The notes: generated by a model from the letters alone, not told the origin. A stretch of DNA of 64,000 nucleotides from Streptomyces sp. MUM 203J (GCF_022414595.1 NZ_JADWYO010000016.1:32367-96366); one strand, 5' to 3'. Shown: positions 1 through 8,890, numbered from the stretch's first letter. Numbers and translations: made by a program.

Positions 1-793
1 GACCGATCCCGGGCAGCACGTCCAGCCCGAGGCACCGGGGCAGCGCGGCGGCGATGGTGCGGGCGTGCACCGGCGGGGTCAGCCGGTCGGCCGCCCCGGC
101 GATGACGGCGGTCGGAACCCGTAGCTCCCGCACGCCCGCGTCCAGGTCCAGCCCGGCCAGCACCCGGGACCAGGCGACCCGCACACGGCGCGGGCAGGCG
201 TGCACGATGCGGGCGCATTCGGCGACCCGCGCCGGGGCTGAACCGGGGCCCATGGTTCCGTACTTGAGGAGGGCCCTGGACACGGGCGTGACAGGCCCGA
301 GGGGGGCGCGGGAACCGAGGACGGCGTGGGTCAGCCGGGTGCGTACCGGCCCGGCGCGCATCGGCAGCACGGTCGACTCCGCGACCAGCCGGGACGCCCC
401 GGTGTTGCACAGCAGCACGGCGGCGGCGTGGGCCCGCAGGGCGGGGCGGGAGGCGGCGGCCATGAGGGTCATGCCGCCCATGGAGTGACCGGCCAGGACG
501 GCCTTCTCGCCGGGGGCCAGGGTGGTGGCCAGCACCGCTTCCAGGTCGTCCGCGAGGGCGCGGGTGGAGTGGCCGGGGGCACCGACGGCGGGGCTGCGGC
601 CGTGCCCGCGCTGGTCGTAGACGACGACCCGGTGGTCGGCGGCCAGGTCCTGGACCTGGGCGTTCCAGAAGGCGGTGTTGCAGGTCCAGCCGTGCGCGAG
701 GACGACGGCGGGTGCGCCCTCGGAGCCGTACACCTCGACGTGCAGGGAGGACCCGTCGGCGGAGACGGCGGTGAGGTTCGTGGGCCGGTTCAC
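1..793 (-). CDS. alpha/beta hydrolase, C-terminus off the left edge
   Basis: This is an alpha/beta-hydrolase fold enzyme, probably an esterase-like soluble protein. The oxyanion region HGW lies near residues 34-36, a DQRGHGRS segment near 60-67 is typical of the fold, and the nucleophile elbow GHSMGG puts the catalytic Ser near residue 104. The C-terminus is cut by the window edge, so the catalytic His is not seen. The GTG start at 793 overlaps the stop of the upstream monooxygenase as GTGA, so the two genes are translationally coupled. Baeyer-Villiger-type monooxygenases often pair with hydrolases that open the ester or lactone product, and that role is an inference here. The substrate is unknown. 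Confidence 0.9.
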   Translation of the reverse strand, partial: MNRPTNLTAVSADGSSLHVEVYGSEGAPAVVLAHGWTCNTAFWNAQVQDLAADHRVVVYDQRGHGRSPAVGAPGHSTRALADDLEAVLATTLAPGEKAVLAGHSMGGMTLMAAASRPALRAHAAAVLLCNTGASRLVAESTVLPMRAGPVRTRLTHAVLGSRAPLGPVTPVSRALLKYGTMGPGSAPARVAECARIVHACPRRVRVAWSRVLAGLDLDAGVRELRVPTAVIAGAADRLTPPVHARTIAAALPRCLGLDVLPGIG

Positions 794-2316
794 GCGGCGG
801 CCCCCTCTCGCGCGGAGCGGGCTGCCCGTACGACCTCGTACTCGCCCAGGTCCACGGCGCGGGTGGCGCGGCGGAACTCGGAGGTGGTGCCGGGCCAGAG
901 CGTGGTGTTGCGGCCGCTGGCGTCGAGGTACCAGCTGTCGCAGCCTCCGGACTTCCAGACGGTGCGCTCCATCCTGGACTGCACGCGCCGGTTCCAGGCG
1001 GCGACTGCCGAGGGCCGGGGGGCGAGGGCGGCGCCCGGGCCGAGGAGGCTCAACTGCCGTACGAAGTCGGCCATGTAGTTGAGCTGTGACTCGATCATCA
1101 GGATCATCGAGGAGTTCCCCAGGCCGGTGTTGGGGCCGATGACGGTCATCCAGTTGGGGAATCCGGCGGCGGTGGCGCCGCGCAGCGACTCCATGCCGTC
1201 CTTCCACGCCTCGGCCAGGCTGACTCCCTCGGCGCCGACGACCCGCTCCGCGATCGGCAGGTCGGTGACGTGGAAGCCGGTGCCGAAGACGATCACGTCG
1301 GCCTCGGCCTCGCTGCCGTCGGCGGCGACGAGCGTGCGCCCCCGGATCTCCTTCAGCCCGGAGGCGACGACGTCGACGTTGGGCTTGGCGAGCGCCGGAT
1401 AGTAGTCGTTGGACAGCAGGATGCGCTTGCAGCCGATGCGGTACGAGGGCGTCAGCTTGGCCCGCAGTGCGGGGTCCTTGATCGCCCGGTTCATGTTGGC
1501 CTTGGCGAGCTGTTCGACGAGGCCGAGTTCGCCGGGGCGCTTGGTGAAGGCGCTGACCTGGAGTTCGCGGATCCCCCACAGGATGCCGCGCCGGGCCTTG
1601 CCGGTGAACGGCAGCTGCCGGTGCAGCCAGCGCTCGGGGCCCGTGATGGCACGGTCGACGCGCGGCATGACCCAGGGGGGCGTGCGCTGGAAGAGGGTGA
1701 GCCGCCCGACGCGGGGCTGGATGGCGGGCACGATCTGGATGGCGGAGGCGCCGGTGCCGACCATGGCGACGCGTTTGCCGGTGAGGTCGTGGCCGTGGTC
1801 CCAGCGGGCGGAGTGGAAGACCTTCCCGCCCTCCTCCTCGAACCGCTCGATCCCGGGGATCCCGGGGATCTTCGGGTCGGAGAGGGGGCCGGTGGCGGAG
1901 ACGACGAACCCGGCCGTGAAGCGGCCCCGGGAGGTCTCGATCTCCCACAGGAGCCGGTCGGCGTCCCACCGCATCCTGAGCACCTCGTGGCCCAGGCGCA
2001 GGTGGGAGCGGAGCCGGAAGGTGTCGGCGACGTGCTCCAGGTACGCGCGGATGTGGGGCTGACCGGAGAAGGTGCGGGGCCAGTCCGGGTTGGGGGCGAA
2101 GGAGAACGAGTAGAGGTGCGACGGTACGTCGCAGGCACAGCCGGGGTAGCTGTTGTCACGCCAGGTGCCGCCGACGGAGTCGGCCCGTTCCAGGACGACG
2201 AAGTCGGTGACCCCCTCGCGGCGCAGCCGGACGGCGGCGCCGAGCCCGCCGAAACCGGACCCGATGACGGCGACGCGGACGTGCTCCGGCGCACGCTCGC
2301 GCTGGTTCTCGCTCAT
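790..2316 (-). CDS. flavin-containing (Baeyer-Villiger-like) monooxygenase
   Basis: The 508-residue protein is a class B flavoprotein monooxygenase. An FAD Rossmann motif GSGFGGLGAA sits near the N-terminus and a second NADPH-type motif GTGASAIQ near residue 190. Between them is H-x-x-x-W-D preceded by G-x-x-x-H, which resembles the Baeyer-Villiger fingerprint but lacks its leading Phe. The family inserts oxygen next to ketones or oxygenates soft nucleophiles. The ATG at 2316 is chosen because GGGAGG lies 6 bases upstream; an earlier in-frame ATG at 2343 has no ribosome site. It forms an operon with the overlapping hydrolase and diverges from a MerR regulator, which probably controls it. Confidence 0.92.
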   Translation of the reverse strand: MSENQRERAPEHVRVAVIGSGFGGLGAAVRLRREGVTDFVVLERADSVGGTWRDNSYPGCACDVPSHLYSFSFAPNPDWPRTFSGQPHIRAYLEHVADTFRLRSHLRLGHEVLRMRWDADRLLWEIETSRGRFTAGFVVSATGPLSDPKIPGIPGIERFEEEGGKVFHSARWDHGHDLTGKRVAMVGTGASAIQIVPAIQPRVGRLTLFQRTPPWVMPRVDRAITGPERWLHRQLPFTGKARRGILWGIRELQVSAFTKRPGELGLVEQLAKANMNRAIKDPALRAKLTPSYRIGCKRILLSNDYYPALAKPNVDVVASGLKEIRGRTLVAADGSEAEADVIVFGTGFHVTDLPIAERVVGAEGVSLAEAWKDGMESLRGATAAGFPNWMTVIGPNTGLGNSSMILMIESQLNYMADFVRQLSLLGPGAALAPRPSAVAAWNRRVQSRMERTVWKSGGCDSWYLDASGRNTTLWPGTTSEFRRATRAVDLGEYEVVRAARSAREGAAA

Positions 2317-2376
2317 GCGGCCCTCCCAAGACTCTGCCAGCAATCACTGGCACTGTTCGGGAGGGTAGAGCCTGCG

Positions 2377-2392
2377 CCTACCGGGCGGTAGG
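2377..2392. promoter_or_regulatory. perfect palindrome, likely operator
   Basis: CCTACCG-GG-CGGTAGG is a perfect 7+7 dyad with a 2-base centre. It lies in the 122-base divergent space between the monooxygenase operon and the MerR gene. MerR regulators bind such dyads, so it is the best operator candidate. The binding protein is inferred from position only. Confidence 0.6.
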
Positions 2393-2438
2393 GGTTCGGC
2401 CGAGGAAAGTTACCGGCAGTACGACATAGGGTTGCCGT

Positions 2439-3224
2439 GTGGCGGATGTACATGGCGCGCGGGGCGCGGACGGGCCCGGCGCGGGCGAGGACGCTCCCTG
2501 CGCGGACGAGGGCCTCTCCGGCGCGGGCCGGGACGTTCCCCCCGCGGACCCCGGCGCTCCCGGCCCGGGGCAGGGCCGCGAGTACCGGATGGAGGAGCTG
2601 GCCGGGGCAGCCGGCATCACCCCCCGCACCCTGCGGTTCTACCGCGAGCGCGGCCTGATCCCGCCGCCCCGGCGCGAGGGCCGCATCGCCTGGTACGGCC
2701 CCCACCACCTGGCCCGGCTGCGCACGATCGCCGCCCTGCTGGAGCGCGGCCACACCCTGAACGGCATAGCCGACCTGGCGGCGGCGTTCGAGAGCGGCCG
2801 GGACGTGGGCGAGGTGCTGGGCCTCGGGGAGCCCTCGGAGGAGGAGCCGGTGCGGCTCCACCCGGAACAGCTGGCCGACTTCTTCGGGGACCAGGCCACG
2901 GCCGAGAACTTCGCGGCGGCGATGGACCTCGGCTATCTGGCGACGGACGGCGAGGACCTGGTCCACGTCAGCCGCCGGCTGCTGGAGGTCTCGGCCTCGC
3001 TGGTCGAGGAGGGCGTCCCGCTCTCGGCGGTGCTGGCGGCGGCCCGGGAGGTACGGAGCCACGCGGACGCGCTGGCCACGCTGTTCGCGACGGTACTGCG
3101 GACGCACACCTCGGGCACGGACCCGGCGCGGCTCCGCCCCCTGGCCAAGAGCGTGGTGGAGGCGGAGCTGTCGATGGCGCTGGACAGGCGGCTGCGCGCC
3201 GCGCCGGGACCGGTGGACTCCTAG
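2439..3224 (+). CDS. MerR family transcriptional regulator
   Basis: The winged-helix MerR DNA-binding domain starts at about residue 49 (YRMEELAGAAGITPRTLRFY), followed by the ERGLIPPPRREGR wing and a coiled-coil and effector region. The first 47 residues are low-complexity Ala/Gly/Asp/Pro. The GTG at 2439 has no ribosome site and lies about 10 bases after a TACGACAT-like -10, so it may be a leaderless start. If the extension is not translated, the ATG at 2589 would start just inside the domain. The gene diverges from the monooxygenase operon, with a palindrome between them. The effector is unknown. Confidence 0.85.
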   Translation: MADVHGARGADGPGAGEDAPCADEGLSGAGRDVPPADPGAPGPGQGREYRMEELAGAAGITPRTLRFYRERGLIPPPRREGRIAWYGPHHLARLRTIAALLERGHTLNGIADLAAAFESGRDVGEVLGLGEPSEEEPVRLHPEQLADFFGDQATAENFAAAMDLGYLATDGEDLVHVSRRLLEVSASLVEEGVPLSAVLAAAREVRSHADALATLFATVLRTHTSGTDPARLRPLAKSVVEAELSMALDRRLRAAPGPVDS

Positions 3225-3237
3225 CCGGAGCCGCGGG

Positions 3238-4377
3238 TCACGGCCTGTACGCCTGCTTGCCCGCGCAGTGCCAGATCACCGGCTGGAACCCCCAGGACTC
3301 CGGCGAGGCGACCCCGCCCACCCGGTCGTCGTCGGACACGGCCCACGCCTCGGAGTCCCGCCCCGGCGCGAGGCCCGGCAGCGCCAGGAGCGGCCCGCGT
3401 CCCGGCCAGTACTGCGCCCGGGAAGGCGTCCACGGCACCTCCTCGCCGTAGGACCGCGCGGTGCCGACGGACACGTTCGTCGTGGGGCTGATCGCCGAGA
3501 ACCCGCCCTGTCCGAATCCCCTGAGGAGACCGGGCGAGGAGCCGGTGTCCTCGTAGGGCACCGCCCAGTGCCAGGGTTTCTCCACCGGGTTGAACCGGTC
3601 GGTGGCGGAGAACGTGCCGACCACCCGGCCCTCGCTGTCGATGCCCGTGGGAGTGTTGTGGGCCAGCCACTCGGAGACGGCGACCGGCAGTGACTTCGCC
3701 GGGCCGCCGTCACCGGGCCAGACGACCGGGTTCTCGCCGTACACGAACCCCTCGTCCGCGTCCTCCGTCCGCACCGCGTGACCGAGGACGTCGCCCCGGG
3801 CGTTGATGCCCGCGATGCCCCTGACCGACGTCCCCGACCCGGCGTCCGCGGGCAGCGGCAGTTCACGGACGACCGCTCCCTTCCGCCAGACCCGCGGCGT
3901 CCCGTCGGCACCCACGGCGGCGATGTACCCGGCGTCGTTCACGGCGGCGCCGCCACCCCTGCCGATCGCACCGCCCTCGCTGAGCAGCTGCACCGAGGGC
4001 GCGCCGAGCCGGTAGCCGAAGAGGGCGCGACCCGACGGCCCGCTCAGCCGCCCGACCGCCGTCCCCCGTTTGTTGACGTCCTTCAGGAACCCGCGGTCGT
4101 ACCCCTCGGGCATCGGCACCTCATGGACGCGCGTCCCGGTCCAGTACACGGGCAGACCCGCGCTGACCCCCACGGCGACACCGGGCCGCCCGAGCGCGTG
4201 CACGCCGTCGTCGCCGTACCGGCCGGTCCCGGCAGGCGGCAGCGTCTCCAGCACGGTCGGCCCCGTCGCGCAGGCAGCGGTCTCCTCGGAACCCGCCTCG
4301 GCCAGTGCGGGCCCTCCCGCGGTGACGAGCCCCGCCAGTGCGGCGACGACCGCGCCCATCGCGACACGTCTCTTCAT
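3238..4377 (-). CDS. secreted protein with HAF-like repeats
   Basis: The 379-residue protein carries a clear Sec signal peptide (MKRR, then a hydrophobic run ending near GGPALAEA), so it is exported. The mature part contains repeated units of the type VNKRGTAVG, VNDAGYIAAV, INARGDVLG and IDSEGRVVG, each followed by W- or F-rich strands. This resembles the HAF-type extracellular repeat family, which is predicted to form beta-propeller-like folds. Its function is unknown. The ATG at 4377 is preferred over 4413 because GAGGGGG lies just upstream and the signal peptide begins there. It converges on the MerR gene with a 13-base gap. Confidence 0.82.
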   Translation of the reverse strand: MKRRVAMGAVVAALAGLVTAGGPALAEAGSEETAACATGPTVLETLPPAGTGRYGDDGVHALGRPGVAVGVSAGLPVYWTGTRVHEVPMPEGYDRGFLKDVNKRGTAVGRLSGPSGRALFGYRLGAPSVQLLSEGGAIGRGGGAAVNDAGYIAAVGADGTPRVWRKGAVVRELPLPADAGSGTSVRGIAGINARGDVLGHAVRTEDADEGFVYGENPVVWPGDGGPAKSLPVAVSEWLAHNTPTGIDSEGRVVGTFSATDRFNPVEKPWHWAVPYEDTGSSPGLLRGFGQGGFSAISPTTNVSVGTARSYGEEVPWTPSRAQYWPGRGPLLALPGLAPGRDSEAWAVSDDDRVGGVASPESWGFQPVIWHCAGKQAYRP

Positions 4378-4548
4378 GAACGCCCCCTCGCCCACGGCCC
4401 GCGGACCGCTCACGGACCTTCACGACTCCGCCCCATCCTGCCGGGCCGCATCCGTGACGGCCAGGCATACGGCCGCGAACAAGCCGTCAGGAGTGCCGTA
4501 CCATCAGCGCCGTTTGCTGCAAGGTACGGATTCGCAGGGGGAAACGGC

Positions 4549-5583
4549 GTGGGACACGGGGGACCGGGCGGAAGGCGACGCCGGAAAGCGCCTGTCATGC
4601 TCGCGGCAGTAGCGCTGTTCGCGTCCGGCATCGGCCTGTGGGCCACGGACAGCGGTCCCTTCCGCGACAGTTACTGCTGGGGGGCCTGGCAGGAGAGGAG
4701 CGGGCCAGGCCTGCTGAGCGGCGAGCACATGGGCGAGGGCGAGAAGGTCACGGCCACCGAGTCGGCACCGCCCTCGGCTTCGGGCGAGCCCGCCGAGTGC
4801 GAGGTGACGGTGACATGGAAGAGGCCTGGGAAGGCTGACGTGTCCAGCCAGGTCGTCTCCGTCTCGTACGGCCGGCTCCCCGAGGAGGAGCAGGAGCACC
4901 GCGCGTGGCTGGCCCGCTTTCTGCCCGCCACCATGACCCCGCTGCCCGAGGGGCTCGACGGGACGGTGGCGAAGAACCGCGCGATGTACGTCATGCCCGC
5001 CGGGTGCGATGTGAAGGGCCGGCCGACGGTCGTCACGGTCCACGGGAACGACCGGGACATCGGGCGGGAGTCCGAGGTCGCCCGGTTGCTCGTCGACGTG
5101 GCTGAAACGGCGATGCGGAGCGCCGGTTGCGCACCTCGGGAGCCCCTGGACCGCACGCTGCCGATGGCGACGCTCGCGAGCGGCGACGAGGAACGCTCCG
5201 GCGGGAAGGACATGTGCCGGATCCCAGGAGTGCGCTTCGACCTGGGAGGGGTCAAGTACACCGAGTTCGCGGCGGTGTTCGGTGACCGCCTGCAGGTCTG
5301 CACGTCACGGATCGCCCGTCGCCACGCCGACGGCCGAGACCCCGGGCTCCACCTCGTCATGACGGGAAGCCCGCGCCTTTCCGCACTCTTCGCGGGGCTG
5401 CCGGAGGGTGCGGACAAGGGGCTGGTGCAGCGCACCTGCGACGGACGGAAGACCACGTTCTACATGAGGCCGGAGCTGCTGAAGGGGCGGGGCGTACCCG
5501 ACGACCGGACGGTGTTCGGGAACTTCGTCCGGTCGGTGAGCGAGCGCATGGGGTGCGGGAAGGACGAGGGGAACGCGCGATGA
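4549..5583 (+). CDS. membrane-anchored protein of unknown function (paralog 1)
   Basis: I do not recognise a named family. The 344-residue protein has a basic N-terminus (GGRRRRK) and one transmembrane helix at about residues 16-36, followed by an extracytoplasmic region with several Cys. The GTG at 4549 has GCAGGGGG five bases upstream. The open frame continues further upstream to 3778, but that part lies over the opposite-strand gene and is a shadow. The block MTPLPEGLDG followed by A-x-x-x-MPAGC is repeated in the next gene, so the two are paralogs. It overlaps that gene by ATGA, and a methyltransferase follows. Some actinobacterial anchored proteins of this type are annotated only as hypothetical. 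Confidence 0.8.
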   Translation: MGHGGPGGRRRRKAPVMLAAVALFASGIGLWATDSGPFRDSYCWGAWQERSGPGLLSGEHMGEGEKVTATESAPPSASGEPAECEVTVTWKRPGKADVSSQVVSVSYGRLPEEEQEHRAWLARFLPATMTPLPEGLDGTVAKNRAMYVMPAGCDVKGRPTVVTVHGNDRDIGRESEVARLLVDVAETAMRSAGCAPREPLDRTLPMATLASGDEERSGGKDMCRIPGVRFDLGGVKYTEFAAVFGDRLQVCTSRIARRHADGRDPGLHLVMTGSPRLSALFAGLPEGADKGLVQRTCDGRKTTFYMRPELLKGRGVPDDRTVFGNFVRSVSERMGCGKDEGNAR

Positions 5584-6719
5584 CGGATACGGGGAAGCCC
5601 GAGGGCTCGGCGCAGCCGGACGACTCGGCGCCGCGGTCGGCGCCGGCCCGCCTGCTCCGGCGGCCCGCCGTGCGCGTCGCGATCGTGGCGGGCCTGGTCG
5701 GCGCGCTGCTGGGGGCCGGTCTCGTCGCCTGGCGTACGGACACGCTGCCGTGGGGCGGTTCGAAACCGTGCTGGGACTCGCTGGACGACACGACGCTCAC
5801 CGCGCTGGTGGGCGAGGGCAGGACGGTGGCCGAAGAGCAGACGCTGTTCCAGCGGGGTTCGTCGGGACGGTGCCGCGTCACCGCGTACGGAGTGAAGCAC
5901 CCGGACCGGATCTCCGAGCGCCTGCACGTCAACGTGCACTGGCTCGACACCCAGAGCGGCCCCGCCGCGGACGGATGGCACGAGGAGTTCCTCCGGAGCG
6001 GCATGACCCCGCTGGGCGACGGGCTCCCCGGCATGGTGTCCACCAGCCATGCCTGGCTGAGACTGCCGCAGGGCTGCATCGGAACGGGGAACCTGGCCGT
6101 GGTCGACATCGACGCCGCCCGCATGGACTCGGATGCGCGGCAGGCGGCCGAGCAGGACGCCCTGGCCCGCGCGGTCGTGCACACGACGAACGGGGTGATG
6201 CGCGCGTACGGCTGCACGGAGCGCTACGCGCTCCCCGAGAAGCTTCCCGGACAGGCCGAGTGGCAGCGGGTGGATCCGGACGCCCTGTGCGGGATCAAGG
6301 ATCTGGCCCTGCCCGCCGACCGGCGCGACGAGGAGGTACTCGACCGGACCCGGTCCCGAGTGGGCGGCGCAGAAGGCCCTGCGCGCGTATGCGGCGTCGG
6401 CTGGCTCCGCAGAGACGACCTGCGGTTCACGACGGTGGCCGATCCCGAGCTGGCGAAGATCTTCCACAGCGAAGCCCCGAACGGCCTGCCCGGCATCGTG
6501 GGCACACGGGGGCGCGGCTCCCTCACGCACGCGCGGGCCGAGTACGAGGTGAGCTGCCAGACCGGGACTGTCGTCTTCATGGCCGAGAACAGAGACCTGT
6601 TCGGGCAGAAGAACCTCCTCCGCGACCTGTTCCCCGCGTACGTCGCCGCGGAGGCGGACCGCATCGGATGCGGCCCGCTGGAGATCACCGAGATGCCCGG
6701 CTTCGGCGAGAAGGGCTGA
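5580..6719 (+). CDS. membrane-anchored protein of unknown function (paralog 2)
   Basis: The 379-residue protein has a cytoplasmic N-terminus of about 30 residues (Asp/Pro-rich, then RLLRRPAVR), a transmembrane helix near residues 37-53, and a long extracytoplasmic region. The motif MTPLGDGLPG and then LPQGC matches paralog 1 (MTPLPEGLDG, MPAGC), and both have a further Cys near C-G-L/C-T in the last third. The ATG overlaps the upstream stop by 4 bases and is preceded by GGACGAGGGG. The pair is therefore one transcription unit and probably forms a surface complex, which is an inference. No catalytic motif is visible. Confidence 0.83.
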   Translation: MTDTGKPEGSAQPDDSAPRSAPARLLRRPAVRVAIVAGLVGALLGAGLVAWRTDTLPWGGSKPCWDSLDDTTLTALVGEGRTVAEEQTLFQRGSSGRCRVTAYGVKHPDRISERLHVNVHWLDTQSGPAADGWHEEFLRSGMTPLGDGLPGMVSTSHAWLRLPQGCIGTGNLAVVDIDAARMDSDARQAAEQDALARAVVHTTNGVMRAYGCTERYALPEKLPGQAEWQRVDPDALCGIKDLALPADRRDEEVLDRTRSRVGGAEGPARVCGVGWLRRDDLRFTTVADPELAKIFHSEAPNGLPGIVGTRGRGSLTHARAEYEVSCQTGTVVFMAENRDLFGQKNLLRDLFPAYVAAEADRIGCGPLEITEMPGFGEKG

Positions 6720-6724
6720 GGACC

Positions 6725-7291
6725 GTGGCAGAACGTACGGTTCCGCCCCGCGTGGCGGCGGCGGAGCGGCGCGCCGCCGAGGCAGGCTTCACGAAGAGCT
6801 GCACCCGCGAGGTGGGCAGGCTGCTGAGCCTCGCCGCCGCCGCGAAGCCGCACGGGGTCATCGCGGAGAGCGGTACCGGCGCGGGTGTGGGAACGGCCTG
6901 GCTGCACAACGGCCTCGGCGCGGACGCCCGCCTGGCGACGGTGGAACGGAACAAGGACCTGGCCTGCCGGGCGGCGGCCCTCTTCGCGGACGACGCCCGC
7001 GTGAGCGTCCTCACCGGCGACTGGCGCCTGCTGGAACAGCACGCCCCCTTCGACGTCTTCTTCTGCGACGGTGGCGGCAAACGCGACGCCCCCGAGCGGG
7101 TCGTCGACCTGCTCGCCCCCGGCGGACTCCTGGTTCTCGACGACTTCACCCCGTCGGCGGACTGGCCACCCCGCTTCGAAGGCGAGGTGGACGGCCTCCG
7201 CCTCCTCTACCTCACCCACCCCGCCCTGGACGCGACGGAGATCCTCACGACTCCCACCAGCTCGGCGATCGTCGCGGTCCGCCGCGGCTGA
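6725..7291 (+). CDS. class I SAM-dependent methyltransferase
   Basis: The 188-residue protein resembles small O-methyltransferases. The SAM-binding loop ESGTGAGVGTAWL lies near residues 47-59, the acidic strand end is in TVERNKDLA, and FDVFFCDGG plus LLAPGGLLVLDDFTP complete motifs II-III. It starts at GTG 6725, five bases after the preceding stop, with GAGGA just ahead of the GTG. It is the third gene of the operon with the two membrane proteins, but nothing in the sequence links their functions. The methyl acceptor is unknown. Confidence 0.88.
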   Translation: MAERTVPPRVAAAERRAAEAGFTKSCTREVGRLLSLAAAAKPHGVIAESGTGAGVGTAWLHNGLGADARLATVERNKDLACRAAALFADDARVSVLTGDWRLLEQHAPFDVFFCDGGGKRDAPERVVDLLAPGGLLVLDDFTPSADWPPRFEGEVDGLRLLYLTHPALDATEILTTPTSSAIVAVRRG

Positions 7292-7440
7292 CCGAAGGCA
7301 CCCGTGCGCTCGGCGCAGGTCACGACAACGGCTGTGCCGCCGTGTCCCCGTGCGGGAAGACCGTCCCGGGCGCCCGGCAGCTTCTCCGAGAATCCGACGG
7401 GAACCTCGCCGCCCGCCGGGGGACGTGCTACCACCGGGAG

Positions 7441-8139
7441 ATGACGTTCTCCGGGACATCCCGCAAGCCCTTCGACGCGGTGCTGTGCGACCTCGACAAC
7501 GTGATCCGCTTCTACGACACCGCGCCGCTGAGCGCGCTGGAGCGGGCTGCGGGGCTCGCCGAGGGGACCACCGCGCGGGTGGCCTACTCCCCCGAGATCG
7601 ACCTGCCGCTTCTCCTCGGCCGGATCACCGAGGAGGAATGGGTGGCCCGCATCGCGTCGGCGCTCTCGGACCGGGTGCCGTACCGGCAGGCCCGCGAGCT
7701 GGGGCGGGCCCTTGCCGACGCCCCGTTCCGGGCCGACGAAGAGGTCGTCTCCCTGCTGCGCCGGGCGCGGGCACACGTGCCGCTGGTACTGGTGACCAAC
7801 GCGACCCTGGGACTGGAGCGTGACCTGGAGTCCATGGGACTGACGGATCTCGCGGACCACGTGGTCAGCAGCGCCCGGCTCGGCGTCGCCAAGCCCGACG
7901 CGGCGATCTACGAGACGGCCGCCGAACGGGCGGGCGCCGCCGCTCACCGGTGTCTGTTCGTGGACGACCGGGAGGAGAACGCCGCCGCCGCGGTCGCGCT
8001 CGGCATGACCGGCGTGCACTACCGCGAGCCTGCCGACCTCCGGTGCGCGCTGAGCGTCCTGCCCGGCTCCGGGCTGCGCGGTCCGGCGCACGGCGCGGTT
8101 GCTGCGACTGCGCCGGAGTCCGGGGGCGTTGAGCGGTGA
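7441..8139 (+). CDS. HAD superfamily hydrolase
   Basis: The 232-residue protein has all four HAD motifs: D17-x-D19 (CDLDNV) for phosphoaspartate formation, VTNAT (motif II), AKPDAAIY with the Lys (motif III) and FVDDREEN (motif IV). A cap domain fills residues about 30-95. Family members are small phosphatases or dehalogenases, and the substrate cannot be told. The ATG at 7441 is chosen because homology starts there; the longer frame from 7342 adds a non-conserved leader. The ribosome site is poor: GGGAG abuts the ATG. Confidence 0.88.
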   Translation: MTFSGTSRKPFDAVLCDLDNVIRFYDTAPLSALERAAGLAEGTTARVAYSPEIDLPLLLGRITEEEWVARIASALSDRVPYRQARELGRALADAPFRADEEVVSLLRRARAHVPLVLVTNATLGLERDLESMGLTDLADHVVSSARLGVAKPDAAIYETAAERAGAAAHRCLFVDDREENAAAAVALGMTGVHYREPADLRCALSVLPGSGLRGPAHGAVAATAPESGGVER

Positions 8140-8184
8140 CACCCGACGGTGCCGGCCGCCGCCGTCGTCAGCCGCCGGAGACGG

Positions 8185-8604
8185 TCACGGCTCGGAGCCC
8201 ACGGTGTCCGCGGTGGTACGCGCGGCGCCCAGCTCGCGGATGATGCGGGTCAGGTCGGCCGGGGCGGCCGCGAGGCGGACCGGCCTGCCCGCGTCGTCGA
8301 GTTCGGCGATGTGCCAGCTGCTGGAGACGCTGTCGCCGTCGCCGCCCCGGACACGCCGCACGTCCTTGACGGTGAGGCGCTCCGCCGGGATCCGCTTCGC
8401 CGCGAACCTGCCCGGGCCGGGGTGGGGGGTCACCGCGGGCGGGCCGTCTCCGAGGACGATGTGGGTGCCGAAGCTGTTCGGGTTGTAGTCGGTGTGCTCC
8501 AGGAAGCGGGCGGCCAGAAACGCCTCCTCGCCGGGCTCCGCAGTAAGGGGCCGTGCTCGCGTCGTGGGCGACTGGGCGACCGTGAGTGACTGCAACATCT
8601 TCAT
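8185..8604 (-). CDS. conserved hypothetical protein
   Basis: The 139-residue soluble protein is not recognised. It has a balanced composition (HTDYNPNSFGTHIVLGDGPPAV, then RIPAERLTVKDVRRVRGGDGD and SSSWHIAELDDAGRPVRL), which argues for real coding, and it lacks signal or membrane segments. The start is ATG 8604; ATG 8598 is also possible, and neither has a strong ribosome site. It diverges from a 65-residue gene whose ATG is only 24 bases away, so their promoters must overlap each other's coding starts. Confidence 0.65.
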   Translation of the reverse strand: MKMLQSLTVAQSPTTRARPLTAEPGEEAFLAARFLEHTDYNPNSFGTHIVLGDGPPAVTPHPGPGRFAAKRIPAERLTVKDVRRVRGGDGDSVSSSWHIAELDDAGRPVRLAAAPADLTRIIRELGAARTTADTVGSEP

Positions 8605-8627
8605 GCGGCGCCACCCGAGGGGCACTG

Positions 8628-8825
8628 ATGGTCACCTCGGCGGACATCGGGCAGCGCGTGGAAGACCGAACGGGACGGGTCGGCATCCTGCGGGACGTGA
8701 TCCTGGACTACGAGGACCCCGCCCAGTTCCCGAGCGAGCGACAGAAGCGCCCTACGGCGTTCTTACGCCCCGAGGGCGGGGGCCGTGAGTGGCTGGCCCC
8801 GCCAGAAAGCGTGAACCGCGCTTAG
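8628..8825 (+). CDS. small conserved protein with a TTA codon
   Basis: The 65-residue protein reads MVTSADIGQRVEDRTGRVGI... and ends with a segment containing FLRPEGGGREW and PPE. It looks like a short beta-barrel of the kind found singly in Streptomyces, though no function is assigned. The ATG at 8628 follows GAGGGG at a 5-base spacing. Leu46 is encoded by TTA (8763-8765), the rarest Streptomyces codon, read only by the bldA tRNA. Translation may therefore be developmentally gated. Confidence 0.72.
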   Translation: MVTSADIGQRVEDRTGRVGILRDVILDYEDPAQFPSERQKRPTAFLRPEGGGREWLAPPESVNRA

Positions 8826-8890
8826 GTGCCCCCATGCGGCCCCGTCCGGCGGCGGCGAGCAAGCCAGCCGGGGCTTTCCGCTGCCGGTCC

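Noticed and set aside
3778..4548. Long upstream extension of the first membrane-protein frame
   Set aside because: It lies antisense to the HAF-repeat gene, has shadow-like composition, and a good GTG with ribosome site exists at 4549.
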